DNA of 20,673 nt from Clostridia bacterium (GCA_017939855.1 JAGAZW010000046.1:1-20673); one strand, 5' to 3'; positions 12,582-19,697 are shown, counted from the first letter of the stretch. The notes: generated by a model from the letters alone, not told the origin. Program-made: numbers and translations.

Positions 12582-15185
12582 TTATATATCCTCATATTCT
12601 GTATTGTTATCGGGGCGTTTTGAAAACAGGTCTGTATTGATGGTAAAGCCACCATCAAAGCCATCTGTTTCGTCGGGGTGAGAAACATGATCAATATCAT
12701 TTATATCATCTAACAGACTGTGTGAGCTGAGGTCATAATTATCTGAATCGGGGTCATAATTATCCTCTTTTCGCCATTTTTCAATAAGCTCTTCGCCCTC
12801 AGGGTAAAGATTTTGCGGTTGATATCTTTTAAGATAAATAGTAGAAATGAGGAAGTAGATTAAAAACAGTGTTACTGAAATAAAGGTTATTTTAATCCCT
12901 AAATTAAGTCCGGGAGTGGTATAGTCGAATCTTATAACACTTTCTCCCTCATCAACGGCTACTGCCATAAACCCTGCATTAACCTTTTCGATTTGAGCTG
13001 CCTTTCCGTTAACGGTGCAGCTCCAACCCTCCTCAAAGGGCACCGAAAAGAAGACTAAGGATTTATCGTCTCGTTTAACCCTTGCTGTAAATCCTTGATT
13101 ATCAACACTAAATTCATGGGCGGCAGTTTGCGCTCTGTTTTGAGAATCTTCTTGTATTTCCTCGTCGGTAAACAAGAAAAACTCATCAGAGTCAGCAATA
13201 TCGGTTAATATATCGCCGTATTTTTTAACCTGCTCATCACTTAAAAGGATAGCTTTGAGCATAAGACGGGACCTTGCATTATTATTGTAGTTTTCGCAGA
13301 AATCCTCTGTCATATAATAATCGTAAGAAAAGCCGAAGGGTATATAGTTTTCATTTTCGTATATATAATAGCCGCCATCAGTTTTGGAATATTCAAAGCC
13401 AGTCATCAGCGGTTGACCCTCGCTGTCTAAAAAGCTTTCTTCGTTTGTGGGGTTTACAAGATATTTTACCGAAAGCAGCGACCGTACTGCTACAAGAGAA
13501 GTGTCGAGTCGAGTTGCAACATTTCTGTTATAACCTATAAAATCATAGTATTCCATAATTGAACCCGGAACAACCGAATGGAAAGCGTTTATAGAAGGTA
13601 CCGAATGAAACATACCCAAATTGTCTTCACAATCATAGGTGTCTATACGGAAATTTGAGTTGTCTTCAAAATCAATGTTACCCTCTATCAGACGGTCAAT
13701 CATAGTGTCGTTAATCGGGGCGCTGTAGCATCTGCCAATTGCCATATAGCAGTTACCGTAGATAATAGCCAGAATACAAACGCATACAATCGAAGCTTTG
13801 ACAAAGTGCGTTTTGTTTTTTCGTCTTACCAAAAGCAGTACAAAAAGGATAGCAAGACCTAAAAGTGCTATTGCCGAGAAAAGCCAGAAGCTGAGCTTAT
13901 AGGTAGAATCTTCGCTTTGTGCAAACAGACCGAATACTATTTTGTCGTCAATTTCTTGGGGGAAAAGTCCGATGGCGAGTACAAAAGCGACTGTTATGCC
14001 GACAACCCATTTGAATGCGCCTTTAAAGGATACGTTATGGTCTTCGCTGACAGATGCAGTCATAAGGCAGATCATAAGAATTGGCATATAAAACCAACGG
14101 GCATAATAGTTCGAATTAAAGGCAGAGAAAAGGCTGTTTAAGATGGGGATGAAGGCAAAAAGTACGCAAATACCGAAAAGCTTTTTAAGCCAACTTTTGT
14201 TGCGGCTTTTAAAGAAAGCAAAAACTCCTACCATACTAAATAGCGGTAGCCAACCTGCAACAGACGCCCATTCTCTATTGGTGTCCGGGAAAAATGAGGC
14301 GATAGCGGGAAGGTCGTTGGGGAAGAAGAAGGACTGAATAATATTGAGGTATAGCTGTTCGTTCGGGTATGACAGTGCGTCCCAGCCCAACAAAACCTCT
14401 GAAACACGTCCGTTTTGTATAACGGTATAAAAGGAGGGAAGGAGCAGTACGGCTGCCATTAATACACCCAAAACCGACTCGAGTAAAAGTATCAAGAACC
14501 TAGAAAATTTTACCGTAACGGCTTTTGAGAATACTCGTACAAAGAAATAAATTATACAAAAAACTACCATTCCGAAGAAAAAGTAATAGTTTACAAGCGC
14601 ACAAAGTGCTACAGTAAGGGCGAAAAAACCTCGTCTGTTTTCGGTTATAAGGACCTCAAGCGCCCAAAGTAATAACGGAAGACAAATAATTGCCTCGTGA
14701 AAATGATTGTAGAAGATGTTATAAATCGAAAATCCCGAAAAAGCATAGAGAAGACTGCCCAGCATAGCCGCTTCTGGTGTTTTGGTAAATCGGCGGATAT
14801 ATAGGTACGCAGTAAGAGCTGCGCAACCAAATTTAAGGATAAGCAGCGGTCCTAAAAGATAGGGAACAAAGCTGTTTGGGAAGGGAATGGTAAGCCAGAA
14901 AAAAGGGCTGCCAAGCAGATAGAATGTATAAGAGCCTATAAAGTTAGCTCCAAGGTCTGTATACCAGTTCCAGCCGAAGCTTCCGTTTCTGACTGCCGCA
15001 TGACACATTTTATAAAAAGGAATTTGTTGGGCGTTAAAGTCACCGTAAAAAATAAAATATCCTTTGCCCATTGTTATATAAGGAATAAAAAATGCTGCGG
15101 CAATTAATAGTGATAGGACAAATGTAAAAAGCCATTTTTCTTTTCTGGGACGAAGCAGGGTATGCTTCGCAAGGGTATAATTCAC
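12582..15185 (-). CDS. yfhO: YfhO-family membrane glycosyltransferase
   Basis: An 867-residue polytopic membrane protein of the YfhO family, GT-C-like transferases that move sugars from polyprenyl-phosphate carriers onto cell-wall polymers outside the membrane; Bacillus YfhO glycosylates lipoteichoic acid with CsbB. About 12 hydrophobic helices fill residues 18-500. The first outer loop holds FYGDFNAQQIPFYKM, in which the Asp is a good catalytic candidate, and WNWYTDLGANF. A large extracytoplasmic domain follows (about 505-760), then one last helix (about 763-785) and an acidic cytosolic tail of about 80 residues with many Asp/Glu. The GTG start at 15185 is backed by GGGGAGG 8 bases upstream. 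Its partner is probably the GT2 gene at 10262. The gene symbol is given by family. Confidence 0.9.
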   Translation of the reverse strand: MNYTLAKHTLLRPRKEKWLFTFVLSLLIAAAFFIPYITMGKGYFIFYGDFNAQQIPFYKMCHAAVRNGSFGWNWYTDLGANFIGSYTFYLLGSPFFWLTIPFPNSFVPYLLGPLLILKFGCAALTAYLYIRRFTKTPEAAMLGSLLYAFSGFSIYNIFYNHFHEAIICLPLLLWALEVLITENRRGFFALTVALCALVNYYFFFGMVVFCIIYFFVRVFSKAVTVKFSRFLILLLESVLGVLMAAVLLLPSFYTVIQNGRVSEVLLGWDALSYPNEQLYLNIIQSFFFPNDLPAIASFFPDTNREWASVAGWLPLFSMVGVFAFFKSRNKSWLKKLFGICVLFAFIPILNSLFSAFNSNYYARWFYMPILMICLMTASVSEDHNVSFKGAFKWVVGITVAFVLAIGLFPQEIDDKIVFGLFAQSEDSTYKLSFWLFSAIALLGLAILFVLLLVRRKNKTHFVKASIVCVCILAIIYGNCYMAIGRCYSAPINDTMIDRLIEGNIDFEDNSNFRIDTYDCEDNLGMFHSVPSINAFHSVVPGSIMEYYDFIGYNRNVATRLDTSLVAVRSLLSVKYLVNPTNEESFLDSEGQPLMTGFEYSKTDGGYYIYENENYIPFGFSYDYYMTEDFCENYNNNARSRLMLKAILLSDEQVKKYGDILTDIADSDEFFLFTDEEIQEDSQNRAQTAAHEFSVDNQGFTARVKRDDKSLVFFSVPFEEGWSCTVNGKAAQIEKVNAGFMAVAVDEGESVIRFDYTTPGLNLGIKITFISVTLFLIYFLISTIYLKRYQPQNLYPEGEELIEKWRKEDNYDPDSDNYDLSSHSLLDDINDIDHVSHPDETDGFDGGFTINTDLFSKRPDNNTEYEDI

Positions 15186-15225
15186 CGCAAAAACCTCCCC
15201 TAAATTATAAAATAAAAGTTATATA

Positions 15226-15259
15226 TTGATATTATAACAAAAAATGTTATAATATTCAA
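15226..15259. promoter_or_regulatory. Overlapping divergent promoters of yfhO and yfbR
   Basis: Plus strand: TTGATA (15226-15231), 16-base spacer, TATAAT (15248-15253). Minus strand: TTGAAT (15259-15254), 17-base spacer, TATAAT (15236-15231). Both lie in the same 34 bp, and the two -10 elements are the arms of a perfect palindrome, ATTATAAC with GTTATAAT around a 7-base centre. Polymerase can occupy only one at a time. Confidence 0.8.
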
Positions 15260-15292
15260 TAGCCGAAGCATTTAGCAAAGGAGTTAAAACAG

Positions 15293-15865
15293 ATGCAGAG
15301 TCATTTTTATGCTGTGCTCTCGAGGATGAAAAATATTTATCGTTGGGGGCTTATGAGAAATACAAGGGAAGAGAACTTAAGCGAACACAGTCTTGAGGTT
15401 GCACTAATAGCACACTGCCTGGCGATTATAGGTAATCGTCGGTTGGGTAAAAATCTGAACCCCGAATTTATAGCTTGTAGTGCTGTTTTTCATGACACAT
15501 CAGAAATAATTACCGGCGATATGCCTACACCAATTAAGTATTATAACTCAGATATAAAGACTACATACAAAGAGATTGAAAAAACAGCGGACGAGAAGCT
15601 TTTATCCTTACTGCCTGATGATTTAAGAGAAGATTTTATACCGCTTTATAATCCTGATGAGGAGTCGAAAAAAATTATAAAAGCGGCGGATAAAATCTCA
15701 GCTCTGATTAAATGTATAGAAGAAACGAATATGGGAAACCGTGAGTTTGAAGCAGCCAGGAAATCCTTGCAGCAGGTTATACTGGACATGGACCTTGTCG
15801 AAGCCAACATATTTATGGAGGAGTTCCTATCCTCCTTCTATCTGACTTTGGACGAGCAATTGTAA
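15293..15865 (+). CDS. yfbR: HD-domain 5'-deoxynucleotidase YfbR
   Basis: A 190-residue HD-domain phosphohydrolase that removes the 5'-phosphate from deoxyribonucleoside monophosphates, a step in dNTP pool balance and thymidylate salvage. The family's motifs are intact: RWGLMRNTREENLSEHS with His32, then HD at 67-68 in FHDTSEIITGDMPTP (Glu71, Asp76), and ADKISALIKC supplying the last metal-ligand Asp. Length matches E. coli YfbR (199 aa). It is a cytosolic, metal-dependent enzyme. An AAAGGAG site lies 9 bases upstream. The promoter overlaps that of yfhO head-to-head, and it ends at a strong hairpin shared with rnpB. Confidence 0.92.
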   Translation: MQSHFYAVLSRMKNIYRWGLMRNTREENLSEHSLEVALIAHCLAIIGNRRLGKNLNPEFIACSAVFHDTSEIITGDMPTPIKYYNSDIKTTYKEIEKTADEKLLSLLPDDLREDFIPLYNPDEESKKIIKAADKISALIKCIEETNMGNREFEAARKSLQQVILDMDLVEANIFMEEFLSSFYLTLDEQL

Positions 15866-15887
15866 TATTTTTAAAAGGGAAACAAAG

Positions 15888-15924
15888 AAAAAAGGAAGAA
15901 CGGAAATTTCCGTTCTTCCTTTTT
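15888..15924. terminator. Bidirectional terminator shared by yfbR and rnpB
   Basis: A nearly perfect palindrome: AAAAAGGAAGAACGGAAA is followed directly by its reverse complement, so the hairpin closes with a minimal AATT-type loop. Poly-T ends occur on both strands. It lies between converging yfbR and rnpB. Confidence 0.9.
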
Positions 15925-15930
15925 ATGAAA

Positions 15931-16266
15931 ATGGGCGAGTCGGCCTGTAAGCCGAGTTCTGTCTTGCACGGTTATCTATCTCGACAAAGAATTGCTTCAT
16001 TGCTCAAGCCGCTTTTCGCAGCACACCGGGCTGGTGTATCGCTGCAGTCAGCGTTGCTCCGAATAGGGTTTACAGTACCGTTTCGTCTCCGAACGGTAGG
16101 TGAGCTCTTACCTCGCCTTTCCACCCTTACCGAAATTATCGGCGGTATATCTCTGTTGCACTTTCCCTAAGGTCACCCTCGGCGGCCGTTAGCCGCTATT
16201 CTGCCCTGTGGGGCTCGGACTTTCCTCACACTTTTTAAAAAGTGCGCAACCGTGTAGCCGACTCAC
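15931..16266 (-). ncRNA. rnpB: RNase P RNA (bacterial type A)
   Basis: The catalytic RNA of RNase P, which trims the 5' leader of pre-tRNAs. Reading the minus strand, GAGTCGGC near the 5' end pairs with GCCGACTC at the 3' end (P1). Conserved blocks follow in order: GAGGAAAGTCCGAGC (CR-I), ACAGGGCAGAA, CCGAGGGTGA, AGTGCAACAGAGA, GGTAAGGGTGGAAAGG, CGGAGCAA, and the 3' ACAGAACTCGGCTTACAGGCC. The length of about 335 bases fits. The P3 stem is capped by a GCACTTTTTAAAAAGTG hairpin. In L15 the usual GGU, which pairs with the tRNA CCA end, reads UGU here (CTGTAAACCC). Ends are estimates from P1 and promoter position. Confidence 0.97.
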
Positions 16267-16273
16267 AGTGAGT

Positions 16274-16302
16274 AGTATACCATAAAACCCGCTTTGTGTC
16301 AA
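16274..16302 (-). promoter_or_regulatory. Strong sigma-A promoter of rnpB
   Basis: On the minus strand, TTGACA (16302-16297) and TATACT (16279-16274) are separated by exactly 17 bases. A start about 7 bases on, near 16266, coincides with the beginning of the P1 stem. Near-consensus strength suits a constitutive stable RNA. Confidence 0.92.
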
Positions 16303-16332
16303 AGCCGCATTTAAGGAATAGTATGTTATGAG

Positions 16333-16354
16333 GGTAAAACCTGATAATTTTACC
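16333..16354 (+). other. Small inverted repeat in leader of the ATPase gene
   Basis: GGTAAAA pairs with TTTTACC around an 8-base loop, ending a few bases before the GGAGG of the next gene. It could be a leader hairpin or an operator; A/T-rich chance pairing is possible. Confidence 0.3.
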
Positions 16355-16371
16355 AAAACGGAGGCTGTTTT

Positions 16372-17448
16372 ATGGAAATAAAAGCAAAAAAATATTTTTT
16401 AGCGGCTAATTCTATGCAGGGCTTTGTAAGCCACTTTGATACATTTTATAAAGACGATAAACAGTGGCGGGTATATATAATAAAGGGCGGTCCGGGTACC
16501 GGGAAATCCTCTTTTATGAAGTTTATTGCGGCAAGGTGTTATGACAAGGGTCTTAAAATCGAGCTTTGCCCTTGCAGCTCTGACCCACATTCTTTAGACG
16601 GTCTTATAATTCCACAGCTCAAAACTGCCCTTTTGGACGGCACTGCACCTCATGTGCTCGAGCCAAAGCATCCAGGAGTTATAGAGGAAATTATAAATTT
16701 AGGCGAATTTTGGGATTCAAAACTTTTAAGAGAAAACGCAGATAAAATAATTGCTGCATCAAAAGAAAATAGTGCACTCCATTTGGCAGTAAAAGGCTAT
16801 CTTTCAGCGGCGGGGGAATTATATAGGGATAATCTGAAGCTTTCACGTATGTTTTGTGAAACCAAGGCTTTAGAAAAATATGCCTTGAATCTCGCAAAAA
16901 AGCACATACCAAAAAAAGTCGGCAAACCGCACGAGGACATACGATTTATTGGCGGCGTAACACCACAGGGTGTAGTAGCATTTACTAAAACTATTACCGA
17001 TTACTGTGAAAAAGTTATAATCGTTGAGGATAAATATGGTGCAGCTGCGGGAGCTATAATGAGTAAAATACGAGACTATGCTTTAAAATGCGGACATAGC
17101 ATTATAACTCTGAAAAGTCCTTTCTTGCCCTCAGAGCTTTATGAGCATATAATTATTCCCGAACTTTCTTTAGCCTTTTGTACTGAGAATGAGTATATTC
17201 ATTTCCAAAGTGATGTAAGGCGTGTTCATGCACGTCGCTTTTACGATATATTGATTCAAAAGCAGTGCAGAGGAAGAATGCTTTTTAACCGAAAACTCGT
17301 AAGAGATTTACTTGTGCTTTCCTGCAAAACCTTAGCTGCCGCAAAAGCCTCACACGACAAACTCGAAAAATATTATATAGATGCTATGGATTTTGAGGGT
17401 GAGATGTTATTGGCTCAGGATATTTTAGATAGAATCTTAAAACAGTGA
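16372..17448 (+). CDS. Two-lobed P-loop ATPase of PRK06851 type, second P-loop lost
   Basis: A 358-residue protein built of two related P-loop lobes. Lobe 1 has an intact Walker A, KGGPGTGKSS (38-47), followed by CSSDPHSLDGLIIPQLKTALLDGTAPH (68-94), the hallmark of the PRK06851-type family of uncharacterised nucleotide-binding proteins. Lobe 2 starts at FIGGVTPQGVV (192-202), aligned with FLAANSMQGFV (9-19), and repeats the pattern up to IIPELSLAFC. At its Walker A position it reads VEDKYGAAAGAIM, without GK[S/T]. Only lobe 1 can be expected to bind ATP normally. No substrate is known for the family. GGAGG precedes the start. It stands alone between divergent rnpB and a promoter for the next gene. 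Confidence 0.85.
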   Translation: MEIKAKKYFLAANSMQGFVSHFDTFYKDDKQWRVYIIKGGPGTGKSSFMKFIAARCYDKGLKIELCPCSSDPHSLDGLIIPQLKTALLDGTAPHVLEPKHPGVIEEIINLGEFWDSKLLRENADKIIAASKENSALHLAVKGYLSAAGELYRDNLKLSRMFCETKALEKYALNLAKKHIPKKVGKPHEDIRFIGGVTPQGVVAFTKTITDYCEKVIIVEDKYGAAAGAIMSKIRDYALKCGHSIITLKSPFLPSELYEHIIIPELSLAFCTENEYIHFQSDVRRVHARRFYDILIQKQCRGRMLFNRKLVRDLLVLSCKTLAAAKASHDKLEKYYIDAMDFEGEMLLAQDILDRILKQ

Positions 17449-17455
17449 CATAAGC

Positions 17456-17484
17456 TTGAAAAACAATTGGTAATATGCTATAAT
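17456..17484 (+). promoter_or_regulatory. Sigma-A promoter of the DUF2628 gene
   Basis: TTGAAA (17456-17461), a 17-base spacer and a consensus TATAAT (17479-17484), beginning 8 bases after the ATPase stop codon. The leader is only about 14 bases and carries AAAGGGGTG. Confidence 0.85.
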
Positions 17485-17504
17485 ATGCCCAAAGGGGTGA
17501 TCTT

Positions 17505-18227
17505 ATGGCAGAAAAAATATGCCAGAATTGCGGCGCACGATGTAAATTAGATGATAAATACTGTAAAAGTTGCAGTGAAAAACTTTCTGAAGAAACAATA
17601 GTAACAGATAATTTTCTGCATGGAATAGAAAAAATTAAGTGGTTGAGTTTTTTGGAAGTAGGATATTCACGATATATGAATGTGTACGAAAAATATGAAA
17701 ACAAAAAATTTTTTCTGCACATAAACTGGGCGGCGTTTTTTTTTGGAATTGGTTGGATGATTTATCGAAAAATGTACAAATTAGCCGCAATTTTTATGAT
17801 CGTTTTTATGCTATTGTCTTCTGCGGTAACGGCTTGTGTAGCTGAATATTATGCGGACGATATTGTTGAAAATTATATAGCGATTGAGACATATCAAGAG
17901 TATAAATATAATGGCGGAGAGGATTCTCTATACGAAGCATCAGTTGGTATATACGATGCACCGGAATTAGCAGCTGCAAAAGAAGCTGAAAAAAGCAATT
18001 TTAAAATATATGTAATAACATATACATCTTACGTTATTACCGCCCTTTTTTTGGAATTTGTCGTATTGGGACTTTTTGGAGATTTTATTTATAGAGCTCA
18101 TGTTATTAAAAATATTCAAAAAAAGAATGGCGGAGTTCTATCCTTTTGGAAATTTATAGGTATAAGTTTTATTTTTCGTGCAGCGTCCGTAATACTAACT
18201 CGGCTTATTTTATATTTTTTTATATAA
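17505..18227 (+). CDS. Zinc-ribbon DUF2628 membrane protein
   Basis: A 240-residue protein. Residues 6-23 form a zinc ribbon (Cys6, Cys9, Cys20, Cys23: CQNCG then YCKSC). A short linker leads to FLHINWAAFFFGIGWMIYRKMY (about 71-92), the DUF2628 signature, and to a membrane part with helices near 70-90, 92-115, 166-190 and 217-238. The segment 115-160 between helices is acidic and probably extracytoplasmic (EYYADDIVENYIAIETYQ). Such proteins are common in Firmicutes but have no assigned function; the soluble ribbon probably faces the cytosol and binds a partner. AAAGGGGTG precedes the ATG. It is a single-gene unit between its own promoter and a terminator. Confidence 0.85.
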   Translation: MAEKICQNCGARCKLDDKYCKSCSEKLSEETIVTDNFLHGIEKIKWLSFLEVGYSRYMNVYEKYENKKFFLHINWAAFFFGIGWMIYRKMYKLAAIFMIVFMLLSSAVTACVAEYYADDIVENYIAIETYQEYKYNGGEDSLYEASVGIYDAPELAAAKEAEKSNFKIYVITYTSYVITALFLEFVVLGLFGDFIYRAHVIKNIQKKNGGVLSFWKFIGISFIFRAASVILTRLILYFFI

Positions 18228-18240
18228 AATAAACACATTT

Positions 18241-18275
18241 AACTCTCTTGAAGAAAATTCTTCAAGAGAGTTTTT
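18241..18275 (+). terminator. Rho-independent terminator after the DUF2628 gene
   Basis: AACTCTCTTGAAGAA (18241-18255) pairs with TTCTTCAAGAGAGTT (18258-18272), 15 bp in all, followed by a T-run. It separates the DUF2628 gene from the TauE/SafE-lexA group. Confidence 0.9.
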
Positions 18276-18320
18276 GTGTAATATAAAAGATTTTGTAAAT
18301 AATGTTTTTAGGTGAAGCGA

Positions 18321-18686
18321 ATGAAGATATTTACAAAAAAGAACGGTGTTTATGCTCTTTGCGGAACGGCGGTAGGATTTATAAACGGAATGCTGGGCGC
18401 AGGGGGCGGAATGCTTGCAGTGCCCATACTCAAAAAATGCGGAATGGATCAAAAGTCTGCTCATACAAATGCCGTTGCGGTAATACTTCCTATAACGATA
18501 GTCAGTGCGGTAATGTACATTTTAAAAGATTACGTGAGCTTAAAGGACGCTTACATTTATATACCTACAGGCGTAATCGGTTCTCTTATCGGTACGGCGG
18601 CTATACGAAAGATATCTGCTAAATGGTTATCCTTGATTTTTAGTGGATTTATGATATATGCAGGCATTCGCCTGCTGATCAAATGA
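18321..18686 (+). CDS. TauE/SafE (TSUP) transporter, first half-protein
   Basis: A 121-residue membrane protein equal to one half of a TauE/SafE-family (TSUP) exporter. The diagnostic glycine-rich helix GTAVGFINGMLGAGGGMLAVPIL (about 14-36) is followed by HTNAVAVILPITIVSAVMYI, then YIPTGVIGSLIGTAAIRKI and a final helix WLSLIFSGFMIYAGIRLL, giving four helices. Full-length relatives are about 250 residues with two such inverted halves. Here the gene stops after the first and the second half begins in another frame with a 4-base overlap (ATGA). The ATG at 18321 follows AGGTGA closely; a GTG at 18312 lies inside that site. The substrate, possibly sulfite or another small organosulfur anion, is family-based guesswork. 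Confidence 0.85.
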   Translation: MKIFTKKNGVYALCGTAVGFINGMLGAGGGMLAVPILKKCGMDQKSAHTNAVAVILPITIVSAVMYILKDYVSLKDAYIYIPTGVIGSLIGTAAIRKISAKWLSLIFSGFMIYAGIRLLIK

Positions 18687-19099
18687 ATATCGTCGCCCTT
18701 TTAGCAGGGCTTTTTTCAGGTGTTTTAGGTGCTATGGGATTAGGCGGCGGCTCGGTGCTCATAATATATCTTACACTTCTTACCGACACCAAGCAGCTTA
18801 CTGCACAGGGTATAAATTTATTGTTTTTTATTCCTATAGCGCTATGTGCCGTTGGGGTTTATGCCTTTAAAAAACAGATAAAATGGGCTACGGTAATCCC
18901 GTTTTCGTTGGGCGGGGTTTTGGGGGCTGTTTTGGGTATAATGCTCACAAGTGCCATAGGCGGAAATTTAACCTCGAAAATTTTCGGAGGACTTCTTATA
19001 ATACTTGGCGCAAAGGAAATATTGCTAACATTAAAGCGATACTTGAAAAACAAAAAGAAAGGTGATATAATTAAGACGAATAAATGTTCGAAAAGGTGA
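18683..19099 (+). CDS. TauE/SafE (TSUP) transporter, second half-protein
   Basis: A 138-residue four-helix protein, the second half of the split TSUP transporter. It starts with its own glycine-rich signature, LAGLFSGVLGAMGLGGGSVLII (about 6-27), then QGINLLFFIPIALCAVGVYAF, TVIPFSLGGVLGAVLGIML and KIFGGLLIILGAKEILLTL, ending in a basic tail (KRYLKNKKKG). The start overlaps the previous stop by 4 bases, so the two are translationally coupled and probably pair in the membrane in about equal amounts. Because each half keeps a clean reading frame and a start codon, this looks like a stable two-gene arrangement, not a recent frameshift. Its last 20 codons contain the lexA promoter and LexA box. 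Confidence 0.85.
   Translation: MNIVALLAGLFSGVLGAMGLGGGSVLIIYLTLLTDTKQLTAQGINLLFFIPIALCAVGVYAFKKQIKWATVIPFSLGGVLGAVLGIMLTSAIGGNLTSKIFGGLLIILGAKEILLTLKRYLKNKKKGDIIKTNKCSKR
19043..19071 (+). promoter_or_regulatory. lexA promoter inside the end of the TSUP gene
   Basis: TTGAAA (19043-19048), a 17-base spacer and a consensus TATAAT (19066-19071). The start point would be near 19078, at the left edge of the LexA box. Confidence 0.85.
19077..19090 (+). promoter_or_regulatory. LexA box (Firmicutes SOS operator)
   Basis: CGAATAAATGTTCG matches the Gram-positive SOS consensus CGAACATATGTTCG at 12 of 14 positions. It covers the predicted transcription start of lexA and lies just before its ribosome binding site, so LexA should repress its own gene and, by read-through, rnhA. 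Confidence 0.85.
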
Positions 19100-19104
19100 A
19101 AAGA

Positions 19105-19695
19105 ATGGAAAAATCCTCCCTTACCGAAAAACAGATTGATGTGTATAGGTTCCTTGTTAAAAAAATGAACGGAGGCATCCCTCCTACAGTCCGTGAGATT
19201 TGTGATGCAACGGGTATAAAGTCTACCTCAACCGTTCATGCAATACTTAATGTTCTGGAGCAGGAAGGGTATATATCAAGAGATGCCAAATATTCTCGTG
19301 CCATTCGCATTGAGAAGGAGGGAGACGCCGCTATGGTGCCGCTTGTTGGCAAGGTTACTGCGGGTCAGCCCATTTTGGCGATTGAGCATATTGAGGATTA
19401 TATCCCTTATCCAACAAAGGACGCAGAAGGTCTTTTTGCTTTAAAAGTAAAGGGACTTAGTATGCGTGACGCCGGAATATTAGATGGCGATATAGTTATT
19501 GCCGATAAAAATGCGCCTTGTAAAAACGGTGATATTATTATAGGTATGGATGAAGATAGTGCCACAGTTAAAAGACTTATTATAAGACCCGATAAAACCG
19601 TAGTTTTTATGCCGGAAAATCCGGATTTTGCCCCTATATATCCTCAAAAACCTATGGTTTTGGGTAAAGTAATAGGCTCGTTCAGGAAATACTGA
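19105..19695 (+). CDS. lexA: SOS-response repressor LexA
   Basis: A 196-residue transcriptional repressor and self-cleaving serine protease (EC 3.4.21.88). Residues 1-68 are the winged-helix DNA-binding domain: LTEKQIDVYRFLV, PPTVREICDATGIKSTSTVHAIL (recognition helix) and GYISRDAKYSRAIRI. The cleavage site is Ala86-Gly87 in KVTAGQPILA, and the catalytic dyad is Ser119 (GLSMRDAGI) with Lys156 (ATVKRLI). On DNA damage, RecA filaments trigger cleavage. I start at 19105, where AAGGTG lies 6 bases upstream; an ATG at 19084 lies inside the LexA box and lacks a fitting site. It is followed after 2 bases by rnhA. All functional residues are present. Confidence 0.96.
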   Translation: MEKSSLTEKQIDVYRFLVKKMNGGIPPTVREICDATGIKSTSTVHAILNVLEQEGYISRDAKYSRAIRIEKEGDAAMVPLVGKVTAGQPILAIEHIEDYIPYPTKDAEGLFALKVKGLSMRDAGILDGDIVIADKNAPCKNGDIIIGMDEDSATVKRLIIRPDKTVVFMPENPDFAPIYPQKPMVLGKVIGSFRKY

Positions 19696-19697
19696 TT

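Noticed and set aside
12487..12681. A 64-codon open frame after the XRE gene
   Set aside because: It runs through the terminator hairpin and into the antisense of the YfhO-type gene, without a ribosome binding site.
15925..16170. An 81-codon open frame on the plus strand
   Set aside because: It lies wholly antisense to the conserved RNase P RNA and has no ribosome binding site; the conservation is that of the RNA.
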